Of a stretch of DNA of 43,048 bases, positions 17,328-26,456 are shown piece after piece. Where the stretch lies: contig DIFU01000104.1 in assembly GCA_002419285.1 (NCBI GenBank), forward strand, positions 9,661 through 52,708, written 5' to 3'. The notes below the pieces were generated by a model, which saw only the letters and a program-made list of their open reading frames with translations, searched no databases and was not told where the DNA came from. This DNA is from Prolixibacteraceae bacterium UBA5740 (GTDB lineage: Bacteria; Bacteroidota; Bacteroidia; Bacteroidales; Prolixibacteraceae). Positions within the stretch are counted from its first letter, which is position 1; the number at the start of each line of letters is the position of its first letter. A program made the translations under genes and the position numbers.

Positions 17328-17365
17328 GCATCTCTCTAATGTCTTCCGGAGATGCGCTGAAGACA
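17328..17365 (+). promoter_or_regulatory. Overlapping inverted repeats in the rpsL-rpsG gap
   Basis: Two 7-bp stems interleave: GCATCTC (17328-17334) with GAGATGC (17349-17355), and TGTCTTC (17340-17346) with GAAGACA (17359-17365). They form either a tight pseudoknot or two mutually exclusive hairpins. In E. coli the same gap is the binding site for S7, which represses its own operon. Whether S7 binds here is inference. Confidence 0.45.
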
Positions 17366-17408
17366 CCGCCTGTGGGCAGCCAATTTAGATAACACTAAAA
17401 AGTTTAAG

Positions 17409-17885
17409 ATGAGAAAGTCAAAACCAAAGAAGAGGCATATTTTGCCTGATCCGCGATTCAATGATGTTTTGGTGACAAGGTTTGTGAATGACCTGATGAA
17501 AGATGGAAAGAAGTCAATTGCGTACTCCATTTTTTATGATACACTCGATCTCGTTGGCGCAAAAATGAAAAACGACGAAGTTCCGGCACTCGATGTCTGG
17601 AAAAAAGCGCTTGAAAATGTTACTCCCCAGGTTGAGGTAAAGAGCCGCCGCGTTGGTGGTGCCAACTTCCAGGTCCCCATGGAAATCAGAAATGAACGTA
17701 AAGTAGCCATCAGTATCAAAAACCTGATCCTGTTTGCTGCAAAACGTTCCGGTAAATCTATGGCTGACAAACTGGCTGCCGAAATTGTTGCAGCCTACAA
17801 TCAGGAAGGTGGAGCATACAAAAAGAAAGAAGATACCCACCGCATGGCTGAAGCAAACCGTGCTTTTGCACATTTCAGGTTTTAG
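17409..17885 (+). CDS. rpsG: 30S ribosomal protein S7
   Basis: Primary binder that nucleates the 30S head, 158 aa, close to the usual 156. Signature RKSKPKKRHILPDPRFND at the N-terminus is of the bacterial type, and the C-terminus KKKEDTHRMAEANRAFAHFRF is conserved. The 130-nt gap after rpsL is one of the largest within the operon and contains the interleaved repeats at 17328-17365, which could be the feedback site for this protein. Confidence 0.98.
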   Translation: MRKSKPKKRHILPDPRFNDVLVTRFVNDLMKDGKKSIAYSIFYDTLDLVGAKMKNDEVPALDVWKKALENVTPQVEVKSRRVGGANFQVPMEIRNERKVAISIKNLILFAAKRSGKSMADKLAAEIVAAYNQEGGAYKKKEDTHRMAEANRAFAHFRF

Positions 17886-17945
17886 TAGTCATTCTCAGGT
17901 TTAGTTTATAGATAGTTTAGGATTAGAAACAAGTAATTAGAAAGA

Positions 17946-20057
17946 ATGGCCAAGCAAGATCTGAAATATACCCGCAATATCGGGATCATGGCACATATAG
18001 ATGCCGGTAAAACCACTACTTCTGAGCGTATACTTTATTATACAGGTCTGACTCACCGTTTGGGTGAAGTTCACGACGGGGCTGCAACCATGGACTGGAT
18101 GGAACAGGAACAGGAGAGAGGCATTACCATTACATCGGCTGCCACTACTACTTTCTGGAAGTATAATGACCAGGAGCATAAGATTAACGTAATTGATACT
18201 CCCGGCCACGTTGACTTTACAGTCGAGGTGGAACGATCGCTGAGGGTTCTCGATGGCGCCGTGGCACTTTTCTGTGCTGTTGCCGGTGTTGAAGCCCAAT
18301 CTGAAACTGTTTGGAGACAGGCAGGCAAATATGGTGTTCCGATTATCGCATTTGTGAACAAAATGGACCGCCAGGGTGCTGATTTTTTCAGGGTATACAG
18401 TGATATCCGTGAAAAGCTTAAAGCCAATCCGGTTCCAATCGTTATCCCAATCGGTGCTGAGGAAACCTTTGAAGGTGTTATTGACCTGATTATCATGAAA
18501 GCCATCCGTTGGTTTGATGATGGACAGGGAACTCGGTTTGTGATAGAAGAGATTCCGGCTGATCTGGTTGAACAGGCTGAAGAGTGGCGGGATAAACTAA
18601 TGGAAGAGGCAGCTTCGCATGATGATGCACTTCTTGAGCGTTATTTTGATGATCCCGATTCCATTACACCTGAAGAAATTCATGCCGTAATTCGTAAGGC
18701 AACCATCAGTGGAAACATCGTTCCTATGATGTGTGGTTCCGCTTTTAAAAATAAAGGGATACAGCATCTTCTGAATGCGGTATGTGCCTATCTGCCTTGT
18801 CCGCTTGATGTTGAAGCCGTAGTCGGAAATGAACCGGGCGACAAAGATGTCAGGATCGAACGTAAACCCGACGCTGATGAGCCTCTCGCAGCACTGGCAT
18901 TCAAAATTGCCACTGATCCCTTTGTCGGAAGATTGTGTTACATCCGTGTCTACTCTGGAAAGATTGAGTCAGGAATGTCTGTTTTGAACAGTCGTACCGG
19001 CAAAAAGGAACGTATTTCACGATTGTATCAGATGCATTCCAATAAACAAAATCCAAAAGATGTGATTGAAGCTGGTGACATCTGTGCAGCCGTTGGCTTT
19101 AAGGATATTCGTACCGGAGATACACTATGCGCCATCGATCATCCGATCGAGTTGGAAAGTATGGTATTTCCCGAACCTGTAATTGGTATCGCAGTCGAGC
19201 CGAAATCGCAAAAAGATTTGGATAAACTGGGTAATGGTCTTGCCAAATTGGCTGAGGAAGATCCTACCTTCAGGGTACAAAGTGATCCGGATTCGGGACA
19301 GACAGTAATTCGTGGTATGGGTGAACTTCACCTTGAGATTATTGTTGACCGTCTCAGGCGCGAATTTAAGGTGGAGTGTAACCAGGGAGCGCCGCAGGTT
19401 GCCTACAAGGAAGCCATTACCAAACCAGTTGATCTTCGCGAAGTATTCAAAAAGCAGACTGGTGGACGTGGTAAATTTGCTGACATATCAGTTCGCATTG
19501 AACCTGCCGACGAAGGCGTTACCGGATTACAGTTTATTGATCAGGTTAAAGGTGGAAATATCCCCAGAGAATATATTCCTTCTGTTGAGAAGGGATTCAA
19601 GGATTCACTTTCAAACGGACCTCTGGCAGGTTATCCGCTCGACAGTCTGAAAGTTACCCTTCTGGACGGATCATTTCACGCAGTTGACTCCGACCAGCTG
19701 TCGTTCGAAATCTGCGCCAAGCAGGCTTTCCGCTCAGCAGCATCAAAAGCTTCTCCAAAATTGCTTGAGCCAATTATGAAGCTGGAGATTGTAACACCTG
19801 ATGAATACATGGGTGATATCATTGGTGACCTTAACCGTCGCAGAGGCCATGTCAGTGATATGGAATCTAAGGCAGGAGCCAGGGTAATTCATGCCAAAGT
19901 TCCGCTTTCGGAACAATTTGGTTATGTTACCGTATTGAGAACTCTCTCATCGGGAAGAGCAACTTCTTCAATGGAATTCAGCCATTACGAAGAAGTCCCT
20001 CGCAGTCTTGCCGAGAAAGTTCTGGCAGATATTAAAGGAAGAACAGACTTATTATAA
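17946..20057 (+). CDS. fusA: Elongation factor G (canonical)
   Basis: GTP-driven ribosomal translocase, 703 aa. All G motifs are canonical: AHIDAGKT (16-23), ERGITITSAAT, DTPGHVDFT with the catalytic His, and NKMDRQGADF. Domains II to V follow, with FKKQTGGRGKFADI opening domain IV. This copy therefore carries ordinary EF-G function; compare the degenerate paralog at 8823-10979. It lies directly between rpsG and rpsJ. tuf, which follows fusA in many other phyla, is absent. Confidence 0.98.
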   Translation: MAKQDLKYTRNIGIMAHIDAGKTTTSERILYYTGLTHRLGEVHDGAATMDWMEQEQERGITITSAATTTFWKYNDQEHKINVIDTPGHVDFTVEVERSLRVLDGAVALFCAVAGVEAQSETVWRQAGKYGVPIIAFVNKMDRQGADFFRVYSDIREKLKANPVPIVIPIGAEETFEGVIDLIIMKAIRWFDDGQGTRFVIEEIPADLVEQAEEWRDKLMEEAASHDDALLERYFDDPDSITPEEIHAVIRKATISGNIVPMMCGSAFKNKGIQHLLNAVCAYLPCPLDVEAVVGNEPGDKDVRIERKPDADEPLAALAFKIATDPFVGRLCYIRVYSGKIESGMSVLNSRTGKKERISRLYQMHSNKQNPKDVIEAGDICAAVGFKDIRTGDTLCAIDHPIELESMVFPEPVIGIAVEPKSQKDLDKLGNGLAKLAEEDPTFRVQSDPDSGQTVIRGMGELHLEIIVDRLRREFKVECNQGAPQVAYKEAITKPVDLREVFKKQTGGRGKFADISVRIEPADEGVTGLQFIDQVKGGNIPREYIPSVEKGFKDSLSNGPLAGYPLDSLKVTLLDGSFHAVDSDQLSFEICAKQAFRSAASKASPKLLEPIMKLEIVTPDEYMGDIIGDLNRRRGHVSDMESKAGARVIHAKVPLSEQFGYVTVLRTLSSGRATSSMEFSHYEEVPRSLAEKVLADIKGRTDLL

Positions 20058-20077
20058 AAAATTAATCAATTCTCATT

Positions 20078-20383
20078 ATGAGTCAAAAAATCAGGATTAA
20101 ACTGCAATCGTACGATCACAATCTGGTTGACAAGTCTGCTGAAAAGATCGTTAAAACGGTTAAATCTACCGGAGCAGTGGTTAGCGGCCCAATACCGCTT
20201 CCTACTCACCGCAGGGTTTTTACGGTTTTGCGTTCAACCTTTGTTAATAAAAAATCAAGGGAACAGTTTCAGTTGTCGTCATACAAGAGGCTGATCGACA
20301 TTTACAGTTCTACGGCAAAAACCATCGACGCTCTGATGAAGCTGGAATTGCCCAGCGGCGTTGAGGTAGAAATTAAAGTTTGA
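20078..20383 (+). CDS. rpsJ: 30S ribosomal protein S10
   Basis: Late-assembling 30S head protein (NusE in antitermination complexes), 101 aa. Recognised by IRIKLQSYDHNLVDKSAEKI at the start and the tip loop PIPLPTHRRVFTVLRS. Here 20 nt after fusA, which fuses the str and S10 gene groups into one transcript; no separate promoter or S10 leader structure is visible in the gap. Confidence 0.98.
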   Translation: MSQKIRIKLQSYDHNLVDKSAEKIVKTVKSTGAVVSGPIPLPTHRRVFTVLRSTFVNKKSREQFQLSSYKRLIDIYSSTAKTIDALMKLELPSGVEVEIKV

Positions 20384-20407
20384 TATTCATTAAAAAAGTA
20401 GTCGAAA

Positions 20408-21037
20408 ATGGCTGGTATTATTGGAAAAAAAATCGGAATGACATCCGTATTCAGTGTTGAGGGGAAAAACATCCCATGCACTGTGATTGAAGCCGGTCCC
20501 TGTGTAGTAACACAGGTTAAGACCGTTGAGAATGACGGCTACCATGCACTACAGCTCGGTTTTGATGAGAAGCGTGAGAAGAGCGCCACCAAAGCTGAGT
20601 TTGGACATTGCAAGAAAGCCGGTACTGCACCAAAGAAGAAAGTGACAGAGTTTAAGGACACTTTCAAGGAAAATTACAACCTGGGTGATGTAATCACTGT
20701 AGACATCTTTCACGAAAACGATTTTGTAGACGTTGATGGCTTGTCAAAGGGTAAAGGATTTCAGGGTGTAGTCAGAAGACATGGTTTTGGCGGTGTGGGT
20801 CAAAGGACACATGGTCAGCACAACCGGGGAAGGGCTCCTGGCTCACTGGGTGCATCTTCTTATCCGTCCAGGGTTTTCAAAGGCCTTCGCATGGCCGGTC
20901 GTATGGGTGGTGACAAGGTTACCATTGAAAACCTGTTGGTATTAAAAGTAATTCCCGAACAAAACCTTATCATTCTGAAAGGTTCTATTCCGGGGCCTAA
21001 AGGTTCTTACATTTCAATCAGGAAGCAATGGAATTAA
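20408..21037 (+). CDS. rplC: 50S ribosomal protein L3
   Basis: Early-assembly protein reaching toward the peptidyl-transferase centre, 209 aa. The family core THGQHNRGRAPGSLG is present, including the Gln that is methylated by PrmB in some bacteria. The last 10 nt overlap the start of rplD (ATG at 21028), which suggests translational coupling of the two. Confidence 0.98.
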   Translation: MAGIIGKKIGMTSVFSVEGKNIPCTVIEAGPCVVTQVKTVENDGYHALQLGFDEKREKSATKAEFGHCKKAGTAPKKKVTEFKDTFKENYNLGDVITVDIFHENDFVDVDGLSKGKGFQGVVRRHGFGGVGQRTHGQHNRGRAPGSLGASSYPSRVFKGLRMAGRMGGDKVTIENLLVLKVIPEQNLIILKGSIPGPKGSYISIRKQWN

Positions 21038-21657
21038 GTGTATTAAATATTAAAGGAACAGAGACCGGCCGGACTGTATCATTAGATGAGCAGATCTTCG
21101 GAATTGAGCCCAATGATCACGCCGTATACCTGGATGTTAAACAATATCTGGCTAATCAGAGGCAAGGAACTCACAAGAGCAAAGAGAGAGGCGAAGTTGC
21201 TGGAAGTACCAGGAAAATCAAACGTCAGAAGGGAACCGGTACAGCTCGTGCAGGTGCGATCACCTCTCCCGTATTTGTAGGAGGAGGCCGTGTATTCGGT
21301 CCGCGTCCACGCAATTATGGATTTAAGCTTAACAAAAAAGTAAAACAATTGGCCCGTAAATCAGCATTGACTTACAAGGCGCTTGACAACAGTATTTTGG
21401 TTATTGAGAATTTTGATCTGGCAGCTCCGAAAACCAAGGAACTGGTAGCCATTACCAATAATCTGAAAATATCTGATAAAAAGTCACTTTTCGTTTTACC
21501 GGAAGAAAATAAAAATCTATATTTGTCCTCCAGAAATTTACAGGGCGTTTCAGTTGTAACTGCTTCAGAATTAACAACATATCAGATTCTCAACGCGAAA
21601 TCACTTGTTATTTTGGAAGCTTCAATTGAGAAAATTGAAGAAGTATTTAAGATTTAA
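21028..21657 (+). CDS. rplD: 50S ribosomal protein L4
   Basis: 23S-binding protein lining the nascent-peptide tunnel, 209 aa. The extended loop with RKIKRQKGTGTARAG, followed by GGGRVFGPRPRNYGFKLNKK, is the tunnel-constriction segment where macrolide-resistance changes occur; it appears intact. It begins inside the 3' end of rplC. In E. coli L4 also represses the S10 operon, but no matching leader is seen here. Confidence 0.98.
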   Translation: MELSVLNIKGTETGRTVSLDEQIFGIEPNDHAVYLDVKQYLANQRQGTHKSKERGEVAGSTRKIKRQKGTGTARAGAITSPVFVGGGRVFGPRPRNYGFKLNKKVKQLARKSALTYKALDNSILVIENFDLAAPKTKELVAITNNLKISDKKSLFVLPEENKNLYLSSRNLQGVSVVTASELTTYQILNAKSLVILEASIEKIEEVFKI

Positions 21658-21669
21658 GACCATAGTAAG

Positions 21670-21960
21670 ATGAATATACTTATAAGGCCCATAGTAACCG
21701 AAAAAATGACGGCACAAAGCGAACGCTATAACCGTTTCGGTTTTGTCGTCGATAAGAAGGCTACAAAGCAGCAAATCAAAGCTGCCATTGAAAGCCTTTA
21801 TGGCGTTTCGGTGGATACGGTAAATACCATGATTTATGGTGGAAAGAAAAAATCGAGATACACCAAGGCCGGAGTAATAGCCGGAAGAACTAATATCTAC
21901 AAGAAAGCGATTGTTACTCTTGTAGAAGGAGATACTATTGATTTTTACAGTAATATATAA
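21670..21960 (+). CDS. rplW: 50S ribosomal protein L23
   Basis: Tunnel-exit protein that docks trigger factor, SRP and the translocon, 96 aa. Recognised by IRPIVTEKMTAQSERYNRFG at the start and KKAIVTLVEGDTIDFY at the end. 12 nt after rplD and 7 nt before rplB. Confidence 0.97.
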   Translation: MNILIRPIVTEKMTAQSERYNRFGFVVDKKATKQQIKAAIESLYGVSVDTVNTMIYGGKKKSRYTKAGVIAGRTNIYKKAIVTLVEGDTIDFYSNI

Positions 21961-21967
21961 TTGAAAA

Positions 21968-22792
21968 ATGGCAGTAAGAAAATTTAATCCAGTAACTCCG
22001 GGTCAGAGGCATAAGATTATCAGTGCTTTTGACGCCATTACTGCTTCTACGCCTGAGAAATCATTGTTAGAGCCCCTGCGGAAGACTGGTGGTCGAAATA
22101 ACCAGGGCCGCATGACAATGAGGTATATAGGTGGGGGACACAAGCGGAAATACCGTATTATTGATTTCAAAAGAAACAAAGACGGAATTTCTGCGACTGT
22201 CGATTCCATTCAGTACGATCCGAACCGTACTGCCAATATTGCTCTTCTGATTTACGAAGACAATGAAAAACGTTACGTTTTGGCTCCCAACGGGTTGCGC
22301 GTGGGTCAGAAAGTAATCAGTGGCAGCGGTATAGATCCTGAAATTGGGAATACATTGCCCTTATCAGAAATACCACTCGGCACCCTTGTTCACAACATTG
22401 AGCTACAACCTGGACAGGGGGGTGTTATGGCACGTAGTGCAGGAACCTATGCTCAATTGACCTCTCGGGAAGGCAAGTATGCTACTTTAAAGCTTCCTTC
22501 CGGCGAAATTCGTATGATACTGAATACTTGCCGTGCTACGGTGGGTATCGTTGGTAACACTGACCACAACATTGAAAAATCTGGTAAAGCAGGTCGCTCA
22601 CGTTGGCTTGGACGTCGTCCGAGAGTACGTGGTGTCGTAATGAACCCAGTTGATCACCCGATGGGTGGTGGTGAAGGTCGTGCTTCTGGAGGACATCCCC
22701 GTTCAAGGAAGGGCTTATTGGCCAAAGGCTATAAAACCCGTACTCCGAAGAAATCATCCAATAGGTACATTCTGGAACGCAGGAAGAAATAA
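21968..22792 (+). CDS. rplB: 50S ribosomal protein L2
   Basis: Protein needed for subunit joining and peptidyl-transferase integrity, 274 aa, the standard length. N-terminal AVRKFNPVTPGQRHK, the SH3-like barrel LVHNIELQPGQGG, and the C-terminal NPVDHPMGGGEGR with the conserved His are all present. Start is the ATG 8 nt after rplW. Confidence 0.98.
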   Translation: MAVRKFNPVTPGQRHKIISAFDAITASTPEKSLLEPLRKTGGRNNQGRMTMRYIGGGHKRKYRIIDFKRNKDGISATVDSIQYDPNRTANIALLIYEDNEKRYVLAPNGLRVGQKVISGSGIDPEIGNTLPLSEIPLGTLVHNIELQPGQGGVMARSAGTYAQLTSREGKYATLKLPSGEIRMILNTCRATVGIVGNTDHNIEKSGKAGRSRWLGRRPRVRGVVMNPVDHPMGGGEGRASGGHPRSRKGLLAKGYKTRTPKKSSNRYILERRKK

Positions 22793-22808
22793 TTAAAAGG
22801 AAATTAGC

Positions 22809-23075
22809 ATGAGTCGTTCGTTAAAAAAGGGCCCTTTCATCGCATATAAGCTGGAGAAGAAGATTCTGGCAATGAATGAATCCAGTAAAAAGACAGTGGT
22901 GAAAACCTGGGCCAGAGCATCAGTCATTTCTCCTGATTTTGTCGGTCACACAGTTGCGGTACACAATGGGAATAAATTTATTCCTGTTTACATTACCGAA
23001 AATATGGTAGGGCATCGCCTCGGCGAGTTTGCTCCGACACGTACTTACAGGGGACATGCTGGTAACAGGAAATAG
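22809..23075 (+). CDS. rpsS: 30S ribosomal protein S19
   Basis: 30S head protein contacting the A-site finger and S13, 88 aa. It begins SRSLKKGPFIAYKLEKK and ends FAPTRTYRGHAGNRK, both diagnostic. Preceded by AAGGA about 9 nt from the ATG, a weak Shine-Dalgarno-like match. Confidence 0.98.
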   Translation: MSRSLKKGPFIAYKLEKKILAMNESSKKTVVKTWARASVISPDFVGHTVAVHNGNKFIPVYITENMVGHRLGEFAPTRTYRGHAGNRK

Positions 23076-23112
23076 GCATTGAGCCATTAGTAATTTTAAA
23101 AATTAAAGACCA

Positions 23113-23532
23113 ATGGGTGCCAGAAAAAGATTAGCAGCTGAAAAACGTAAAGAAGAAAAAAAACAACAATATTTTGCTGTTTTGAAAGATTGCCCCACTT
23201 CACCCCGAAAAATGAGGCTTGTAGCCGATATGATTCGTGGAATGGAAGTGAACAAGGCATTAGATGTACTGAAATTTTCGTCCAAAGAAGCTTCGAACAG
23301 GGTGGAAAAATTACTCCTTTCAGCCGTTGCCAACTGGCAGGCTAAAAACGAAGGTGTAAGACTCGAGGAGAACACACTTGTTGTAAGCAGGATCATGGTT
23401 GATTCAGGCAGGATCCTGAAAAGATTGCGTCCGGCTCCCCAGGGTCGTGCACATCGTATCAGGAAACGTTCCAACCATGTGACAATCTACGTGGATAAAA
23501 AGAATGAAGGTGTTGTTGAAAATCTTAATTAA
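23113..23532 (+). CDS. rplV: 50S ribosomal protein L22
   Basis: Tunnel protein with a beta-hairpin in the exit-tunnel constriction, 139 aa. The core LKDCPTSPRKMRLVADMIRG and the hairpin region LKRLRPAPQGRAHRI are clear. The N-terminus has a charged extension of about 20 residues (ARKRLAAEKRKEEKKQQYFA) relative to E. coli, as is common in this phylum. Confidence 0.98.
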   Translation: MGARKRLAAEKRKEEKKQQYFAVLKDCPTSPRKMRLVADMIRGMEVNKALDVLKFSSKEASNRVEKLLLSAVANWQAKNEGVRLEENTLVVSRIMVDSGRILKRLRPAPQGRAHRIRKRSNHVTIYVDKKNEGVVENLN

Positions 23533-23538
23533 TAATAC

Positions 23539-24252
23539 ATGGGACAAAAAGTAAATCCGATTTCAAATCGTCTGGGTTTCATCAAAGGGTGGGATTCCAA
23601 CTGGTTTGGTGGTGATAATTACGGTGACAAACTGGTGGAAGACCAGAAGATTCGTGAGTACTTGAACGCACGTTTATCTAAAGCCAGTGTCTCCAAGATT
23701 ATCATTGAGCGTACTTTGAAGCTTATAACCATCACCGTCCACACCTCACGCCCGGGTATTATTATAGGTAAAGGCGGACAGGAAGTTGACAAACTGAAGG
23801 AAGAGCTGAAAAAGATTACCAGTAAAGAAGTACAGATCAACATTTTCGAAATCAAGAGACCTGAGTTGGATGCTCAGATCGTGGCCAGCAATATCGCACG
23901 GCAGATTGAAGGTAAGATTGCTTACCGTCGTGCAGTTAAGATGGCTATCGCATCGACCATGAGAATGGGAGCTGAAGGAATCAAGGTACTTGTGTCAGGT
24001 CGTTTGAACGGTGCCGAGATGGCACGGTCAGAAATGTACAAAGACGGCCGTACACCTTTGCATACCCTCCGTGCTGACATTGATTATGCGTTGGCTGAAG
24101 GCTTGACCAAAACCGGTCTGATCGGTGTTAAGGTCTGGATCTGCAAAGGTATGGTATATGGTAACCGTGACCTTTCACCAAATGTAGGCTCTAAACAGCA
24201 GCGTACAGGAGGTGCTCCGAAAGGTGCTGGTAATAGAAAAAGAAGAAAATAG
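23539..24252 (+). CDS. rpsC: 30S ribosomal protein S3
   Basis: mRNA-entry protein with helicase role, 237 aa. It starts GQKVNPISNRLGFIKGWDSN, has a type II KH domain with GIIIGKGGQEVDKLKEEL, and a conserved C-terminal domain with GVKVWICKG. Six nt after rplV; no Shine-Dalgarno sequence. Confidence 0.98.
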   Translation: MGQKVNPISNRLGFIKGWDSNWFGGDNYGDKLVEDQKIREYLNARLSKASVSKIIIERTLKLITITVHTSRPGIIIGKGGQEVDKLKEELKKITSKEVQINIFEIKRPELDAQIVASNIARQIEGKIAYRRAVKMAIASTMRMGAEGIKVLVSGRLNGAEMARSEMYKDGRTPLHTLRADIDYALAEGLTKTGLIGVKVWICKGMVYGNRDLSPNVGSKQQRTGGAPKGAGNRKRRK

Positions 24253-24277
24253 TGCTAACACGCTAGAATTGTAAGAG

Positions 24278-24697
24278 ATGTTACAGCCTAAAAGAGTAAA
24301 ATTCAGAAGAGTACAGAAGGGTAAGATGAAAGGTAATGCCAATCGTGGCAACCAGCTTGCTTTCGGTTCTTTTGGAATAAAATCATTGGAAGAAGCATGG
24401 ATTACCGGCCGTCAGATTGAATCTGCCAGGGTTGCGGTAACCCGTCATATGCAACGTCAGGGTCAGATCTGGATCAGAATTTTCCCTGACAAACCTATTA
24501 CCAAGAAGCCTGCGGAAGTACGTATGGGTAAAGGTAAAGGTGCTCCCGAAGCTTTTGTAGCCCCGATAACACCAGGCCGAATTATCATTGAAGCCGATGG
24601 TGTACCATTCGAAATGGCTAAAGAAGCTCTGCGCCTGGCAGCTCAGAAACTGCCGGTTACTACCAAGTTCGTCGTAAGACGTGATTATGTCGAATAA
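24278..24697 (+). CDS. rplP: 50S ribosomal protein L16
   Basis: A-site-proximal protein, 139 aa. LQPKRVKFRRVQKGKMKG at the N-terminus, IFPDKPITKKPAEVRMGKGK in the middle and the GRIIIEADGV segment are typical. The Arg in RMGKGKG is the position hydroxylated in some bacteria. Normal length. Confidence 0.98.
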   Translation: MLQPKRVKFRRVQKGKMKGNANRGNQLAFGSFGIKSLEEAWITGRQIESARVAVTRHMQRQGQIWIRIFPDKPITKKPAEVRMGKGKGAPEAFVAPITPGRIIIEADGVPFEMAKEALRLAAQKLPVTTKFVVRRDYVE

Positions 24698-24712
24698 GTT
24701 AAATTTTGAAGG

Positions 24713-24916
24713 ATGAAAACGTCTGAAATTAAAGAATTAACGAACAAGGAGATTGTTGAACGTTTACAAACTGAGCAGGAGAACTTAGTTCGTCTGAGGT
24801 TGAATCATGCCGTATCACCTCTGGATAATCCGATGAAAATCAGAGAATCACGGAGGAATATTGCCAGGTTACAAACTATTCTTCGCAGCAGGGAGTTAAA
24901 TGAAAATCAGAATTAA
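24713..24916 (+). CDS. rpmC: 50S ribosomal protein L29
   Basis: Small two-helix tunnel-exit protein, 67 aa, close to the usual 60-70. KTSEIKELTNKEIVERLQTE and the core RLNHAVSPLDNPMKIRESRR followed by NIARLQTILRSRE fit the family. Its end lies 7 nt before the rpsQ start. Confidence 0.96.
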   Translation: MKTSEIKELTNKEIVERLQTEQENLVRLRLNHAVSPLDNPMKIRESRRNIARLQTILRSRELNENQN

Positions 24917-24923
24917 TTCAACT

Positions 24924-25190
24924 ATGGAAGAGAATACAGTAAGAAACCTTAGAAAAGAGCGTGTGGGCGTTGTCGTCAGCAACAAAATGGATAAAACCAT
25001 AGTTGTAGCTGAACGCCGTAAGGTAAAACACACGGTTTATGGCAAATTTGTCAATAAAACCACTAAGTTTTATGCACACGACGATACCAATACCTGCAAT
25101 ATCGGTGATACCGTACGCATTATGGAAACTCGTCCTCTGAGCAAGAAAAAATGTTGGAGATTAGTTGAAATCATTGAAAGGGCTAAGTAA
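24924..25190 (+). CDS. rpsQ: 30S ribosomal protein S17
   Basis: Primary 16S-binding OB-fold protein, 88 aa. Family motifs RKERVGVVVSNKMDKTIVVA and KFYAHDDTNTCNIGDTV are clear. I chose ATG at 24924 (MEENTVRNL); the frame is open to 24900 but that start would overlap rpmC and add residues not found in S17. Confidence 0.96.
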   Translation: MEENTVRNLRKERVGVVVSNKMDKTIVVAERRKVKHTVYGKFVNKTTKFYAHDDTNTCNIGDTVRIMETRPLSKKKCWRLVEIIERAK

Positions 25191-25192
25191 TC

Positions 25193-25558
25193 ATGATACA
25201 ACAGGAAACAAGATGTAATGTAGCTGATAATAGTGGTGCCAAGGAAGTGTTGTGTATCCGTGTTTTGGGTGGAACCCGCAAACGATACGCTCGCATCGGC
25301 GATACCATCGTTGTATCAGTGAAAAGTGCAATCCCGGGCAGCGATGTAAAAAAGGGTGCTGTCTCGAAAGCGATTGTGGTTCGTACAAAAAAAGAAGTTC
25401 GTCGTAACGATGGCTCTTATATCCGTTTTGATGATAATGCTGTCGTTTTATTGAACAATGCAGGTGAAATGAGAGGAACGCGTATTTTTGGCCCGGTGGC
25501 CCGTGAATTACGTGACCAAAACATGAAGATCATTTCCCTTGCGCCTGAAGTACTTTAA
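25193..25558 (+). CDS. rplN: 50S ribosomal protein L14
   Basis: Intersubunit-bridge protein, 121 aa. It begins IQQETRCNVADNSGAKEVLC and ends RELRDQNMKIISLAPEVL, both diagnostic. Only 2 nt separate it from rpsQ. Confidence 0.98.
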   Translation: MIQQETRCNVADNSGAKEVLCIRVLGGTRKRYARIGDTIVVSVKSAIPGSDVKKGAVSKAIVVRTKKEVRRNDGSYIRFDDNAVVLLNNAGEMRGTRIFGPVARELRDQNMKIISLAPEVL

Positions 25559-25572
25559 TAAGCAAAAGAACC

Positions 25573-25896
25573 ATGCAAAAGAAGTTACACATTAAAAAAG
25601 GTGATACCGTGCAGGTAATAGCCGGTGACGACCTCGGAAAAAAAGGCCGCGTACTGGAAATTATTCGCAAAACCGATCGCGCTATTGTGGAGGGTGTTAA
25701 TATGATGAAAAAACACACAAAACCGAATACTGAGTATCCTCAGGGAGGTATTGTGGAAAAGGAAGCACCCATCCATATTTCTAATCTGATGCTTGTGGAT
25801 CCTAAAACTGGAAGCACAACCCGTATTGGAAGGCGCTTAAATGAAAGTGGAAAATTAGTTCGTTATTCCAAAAAATCTGGAGAGGAGATCAAGTAA
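25573..25896 (+). CDS. rplX: 50S ribosomal protein L24
   Basis: Assembly initiator with a KOW motif (HIKKGDTVQVIAGDDLGKKG), 107 aa. The central NMMKKHTKPNTEYPQGGIVE is conserved. The last base of its stop codon is the first base of the rplE ATG, so the two are translationally coupled. Confidence 0.98.
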   Translation: MQKKLHIKKGDTVQVIAGDDLGKKGRVLEIIRKTDRAIVEGVNMMKKHTKPNTEYPQGGIVEKEAPIHISNLMLVDPKTGSTTRIGRRLNESGKLVRYSKKSGEEIK

Positions 25897-26453
25897 TGGC
25901 TTACGTACCTACCCTTAAAAAGAAATATAAGGAAGAAATTGTGCCTGTATTGGTTAAAGAGTTTAGCTATAAAACCGTTATGCAGGTACCAAGGCTGGAA
26001 AAGGTTGTCCTGAACCAGGGTGTTGGATCTTCAATAGCTGATAAAAAGATTATTGAAGTTGCTACCGAAGAAATGACCATGATTTCTGGTCAGAAGGCAG
26101 TTCAAACCCGTTCAAAAAAGGATATTTCCAATTTTAAGCTGAGAAAGAAAATGCCTATCGGCGTGCGCGTTACTTTGCGTCGCGACCGGATGTACGAATT
26201 TCTCGACCGTTTAATATCAGTCGCTTTACCACGTATTCGTGATTTTCGTGGTATCGAGGGTAAAATGGACGGAAGAGGTAACTATACATTGGGAGTTCCG
26301 GAACAGATAATATTCCCTGAAATCAATATTGATAAAGTGAATAAAATCAACGGGATGAACATCACTTTTGTTACAACCGCCAACACCGATGAAGAAGGTT
26401 TTGCCCTGCTCAGGGAAATTGGTTTACCATTCAAAAACTTAAAAAAGAACTAA
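25896..26453 (+). CDS. rplE: 50S ribosomal protein L5
   Basis: 5S-rRNA-binding central-protuberance protein, 185 aa. Core motifs RLEKVVLNQGVG, SKKDISNFKLRKKMPIGVRV and GNYTLGVPEQIIFPEI are in place. The start overlaps the rplX stop by one base; GGAG about 10-14 nt upstream, inside rplX, could aid initiation. Confidence 0.98.
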   Translation: MAYVPTLKKKYKEEIVPVLVKEFSYKTVMQVPRLEKVVLNQGVGSSIADKKIIEVATEEMTMISGQKAVQTRSKKDISNFKLRKKMPIGVRVTLRRDRMYEFLDRLISVALPRIRDFRGIEGKMDGRGNYTLGVPEQIIFPEINIDKVNKINGMNITFVTTANTDEEGFALLREIGLPFKNLKKN

Positions 26454-26456
26454 GTT

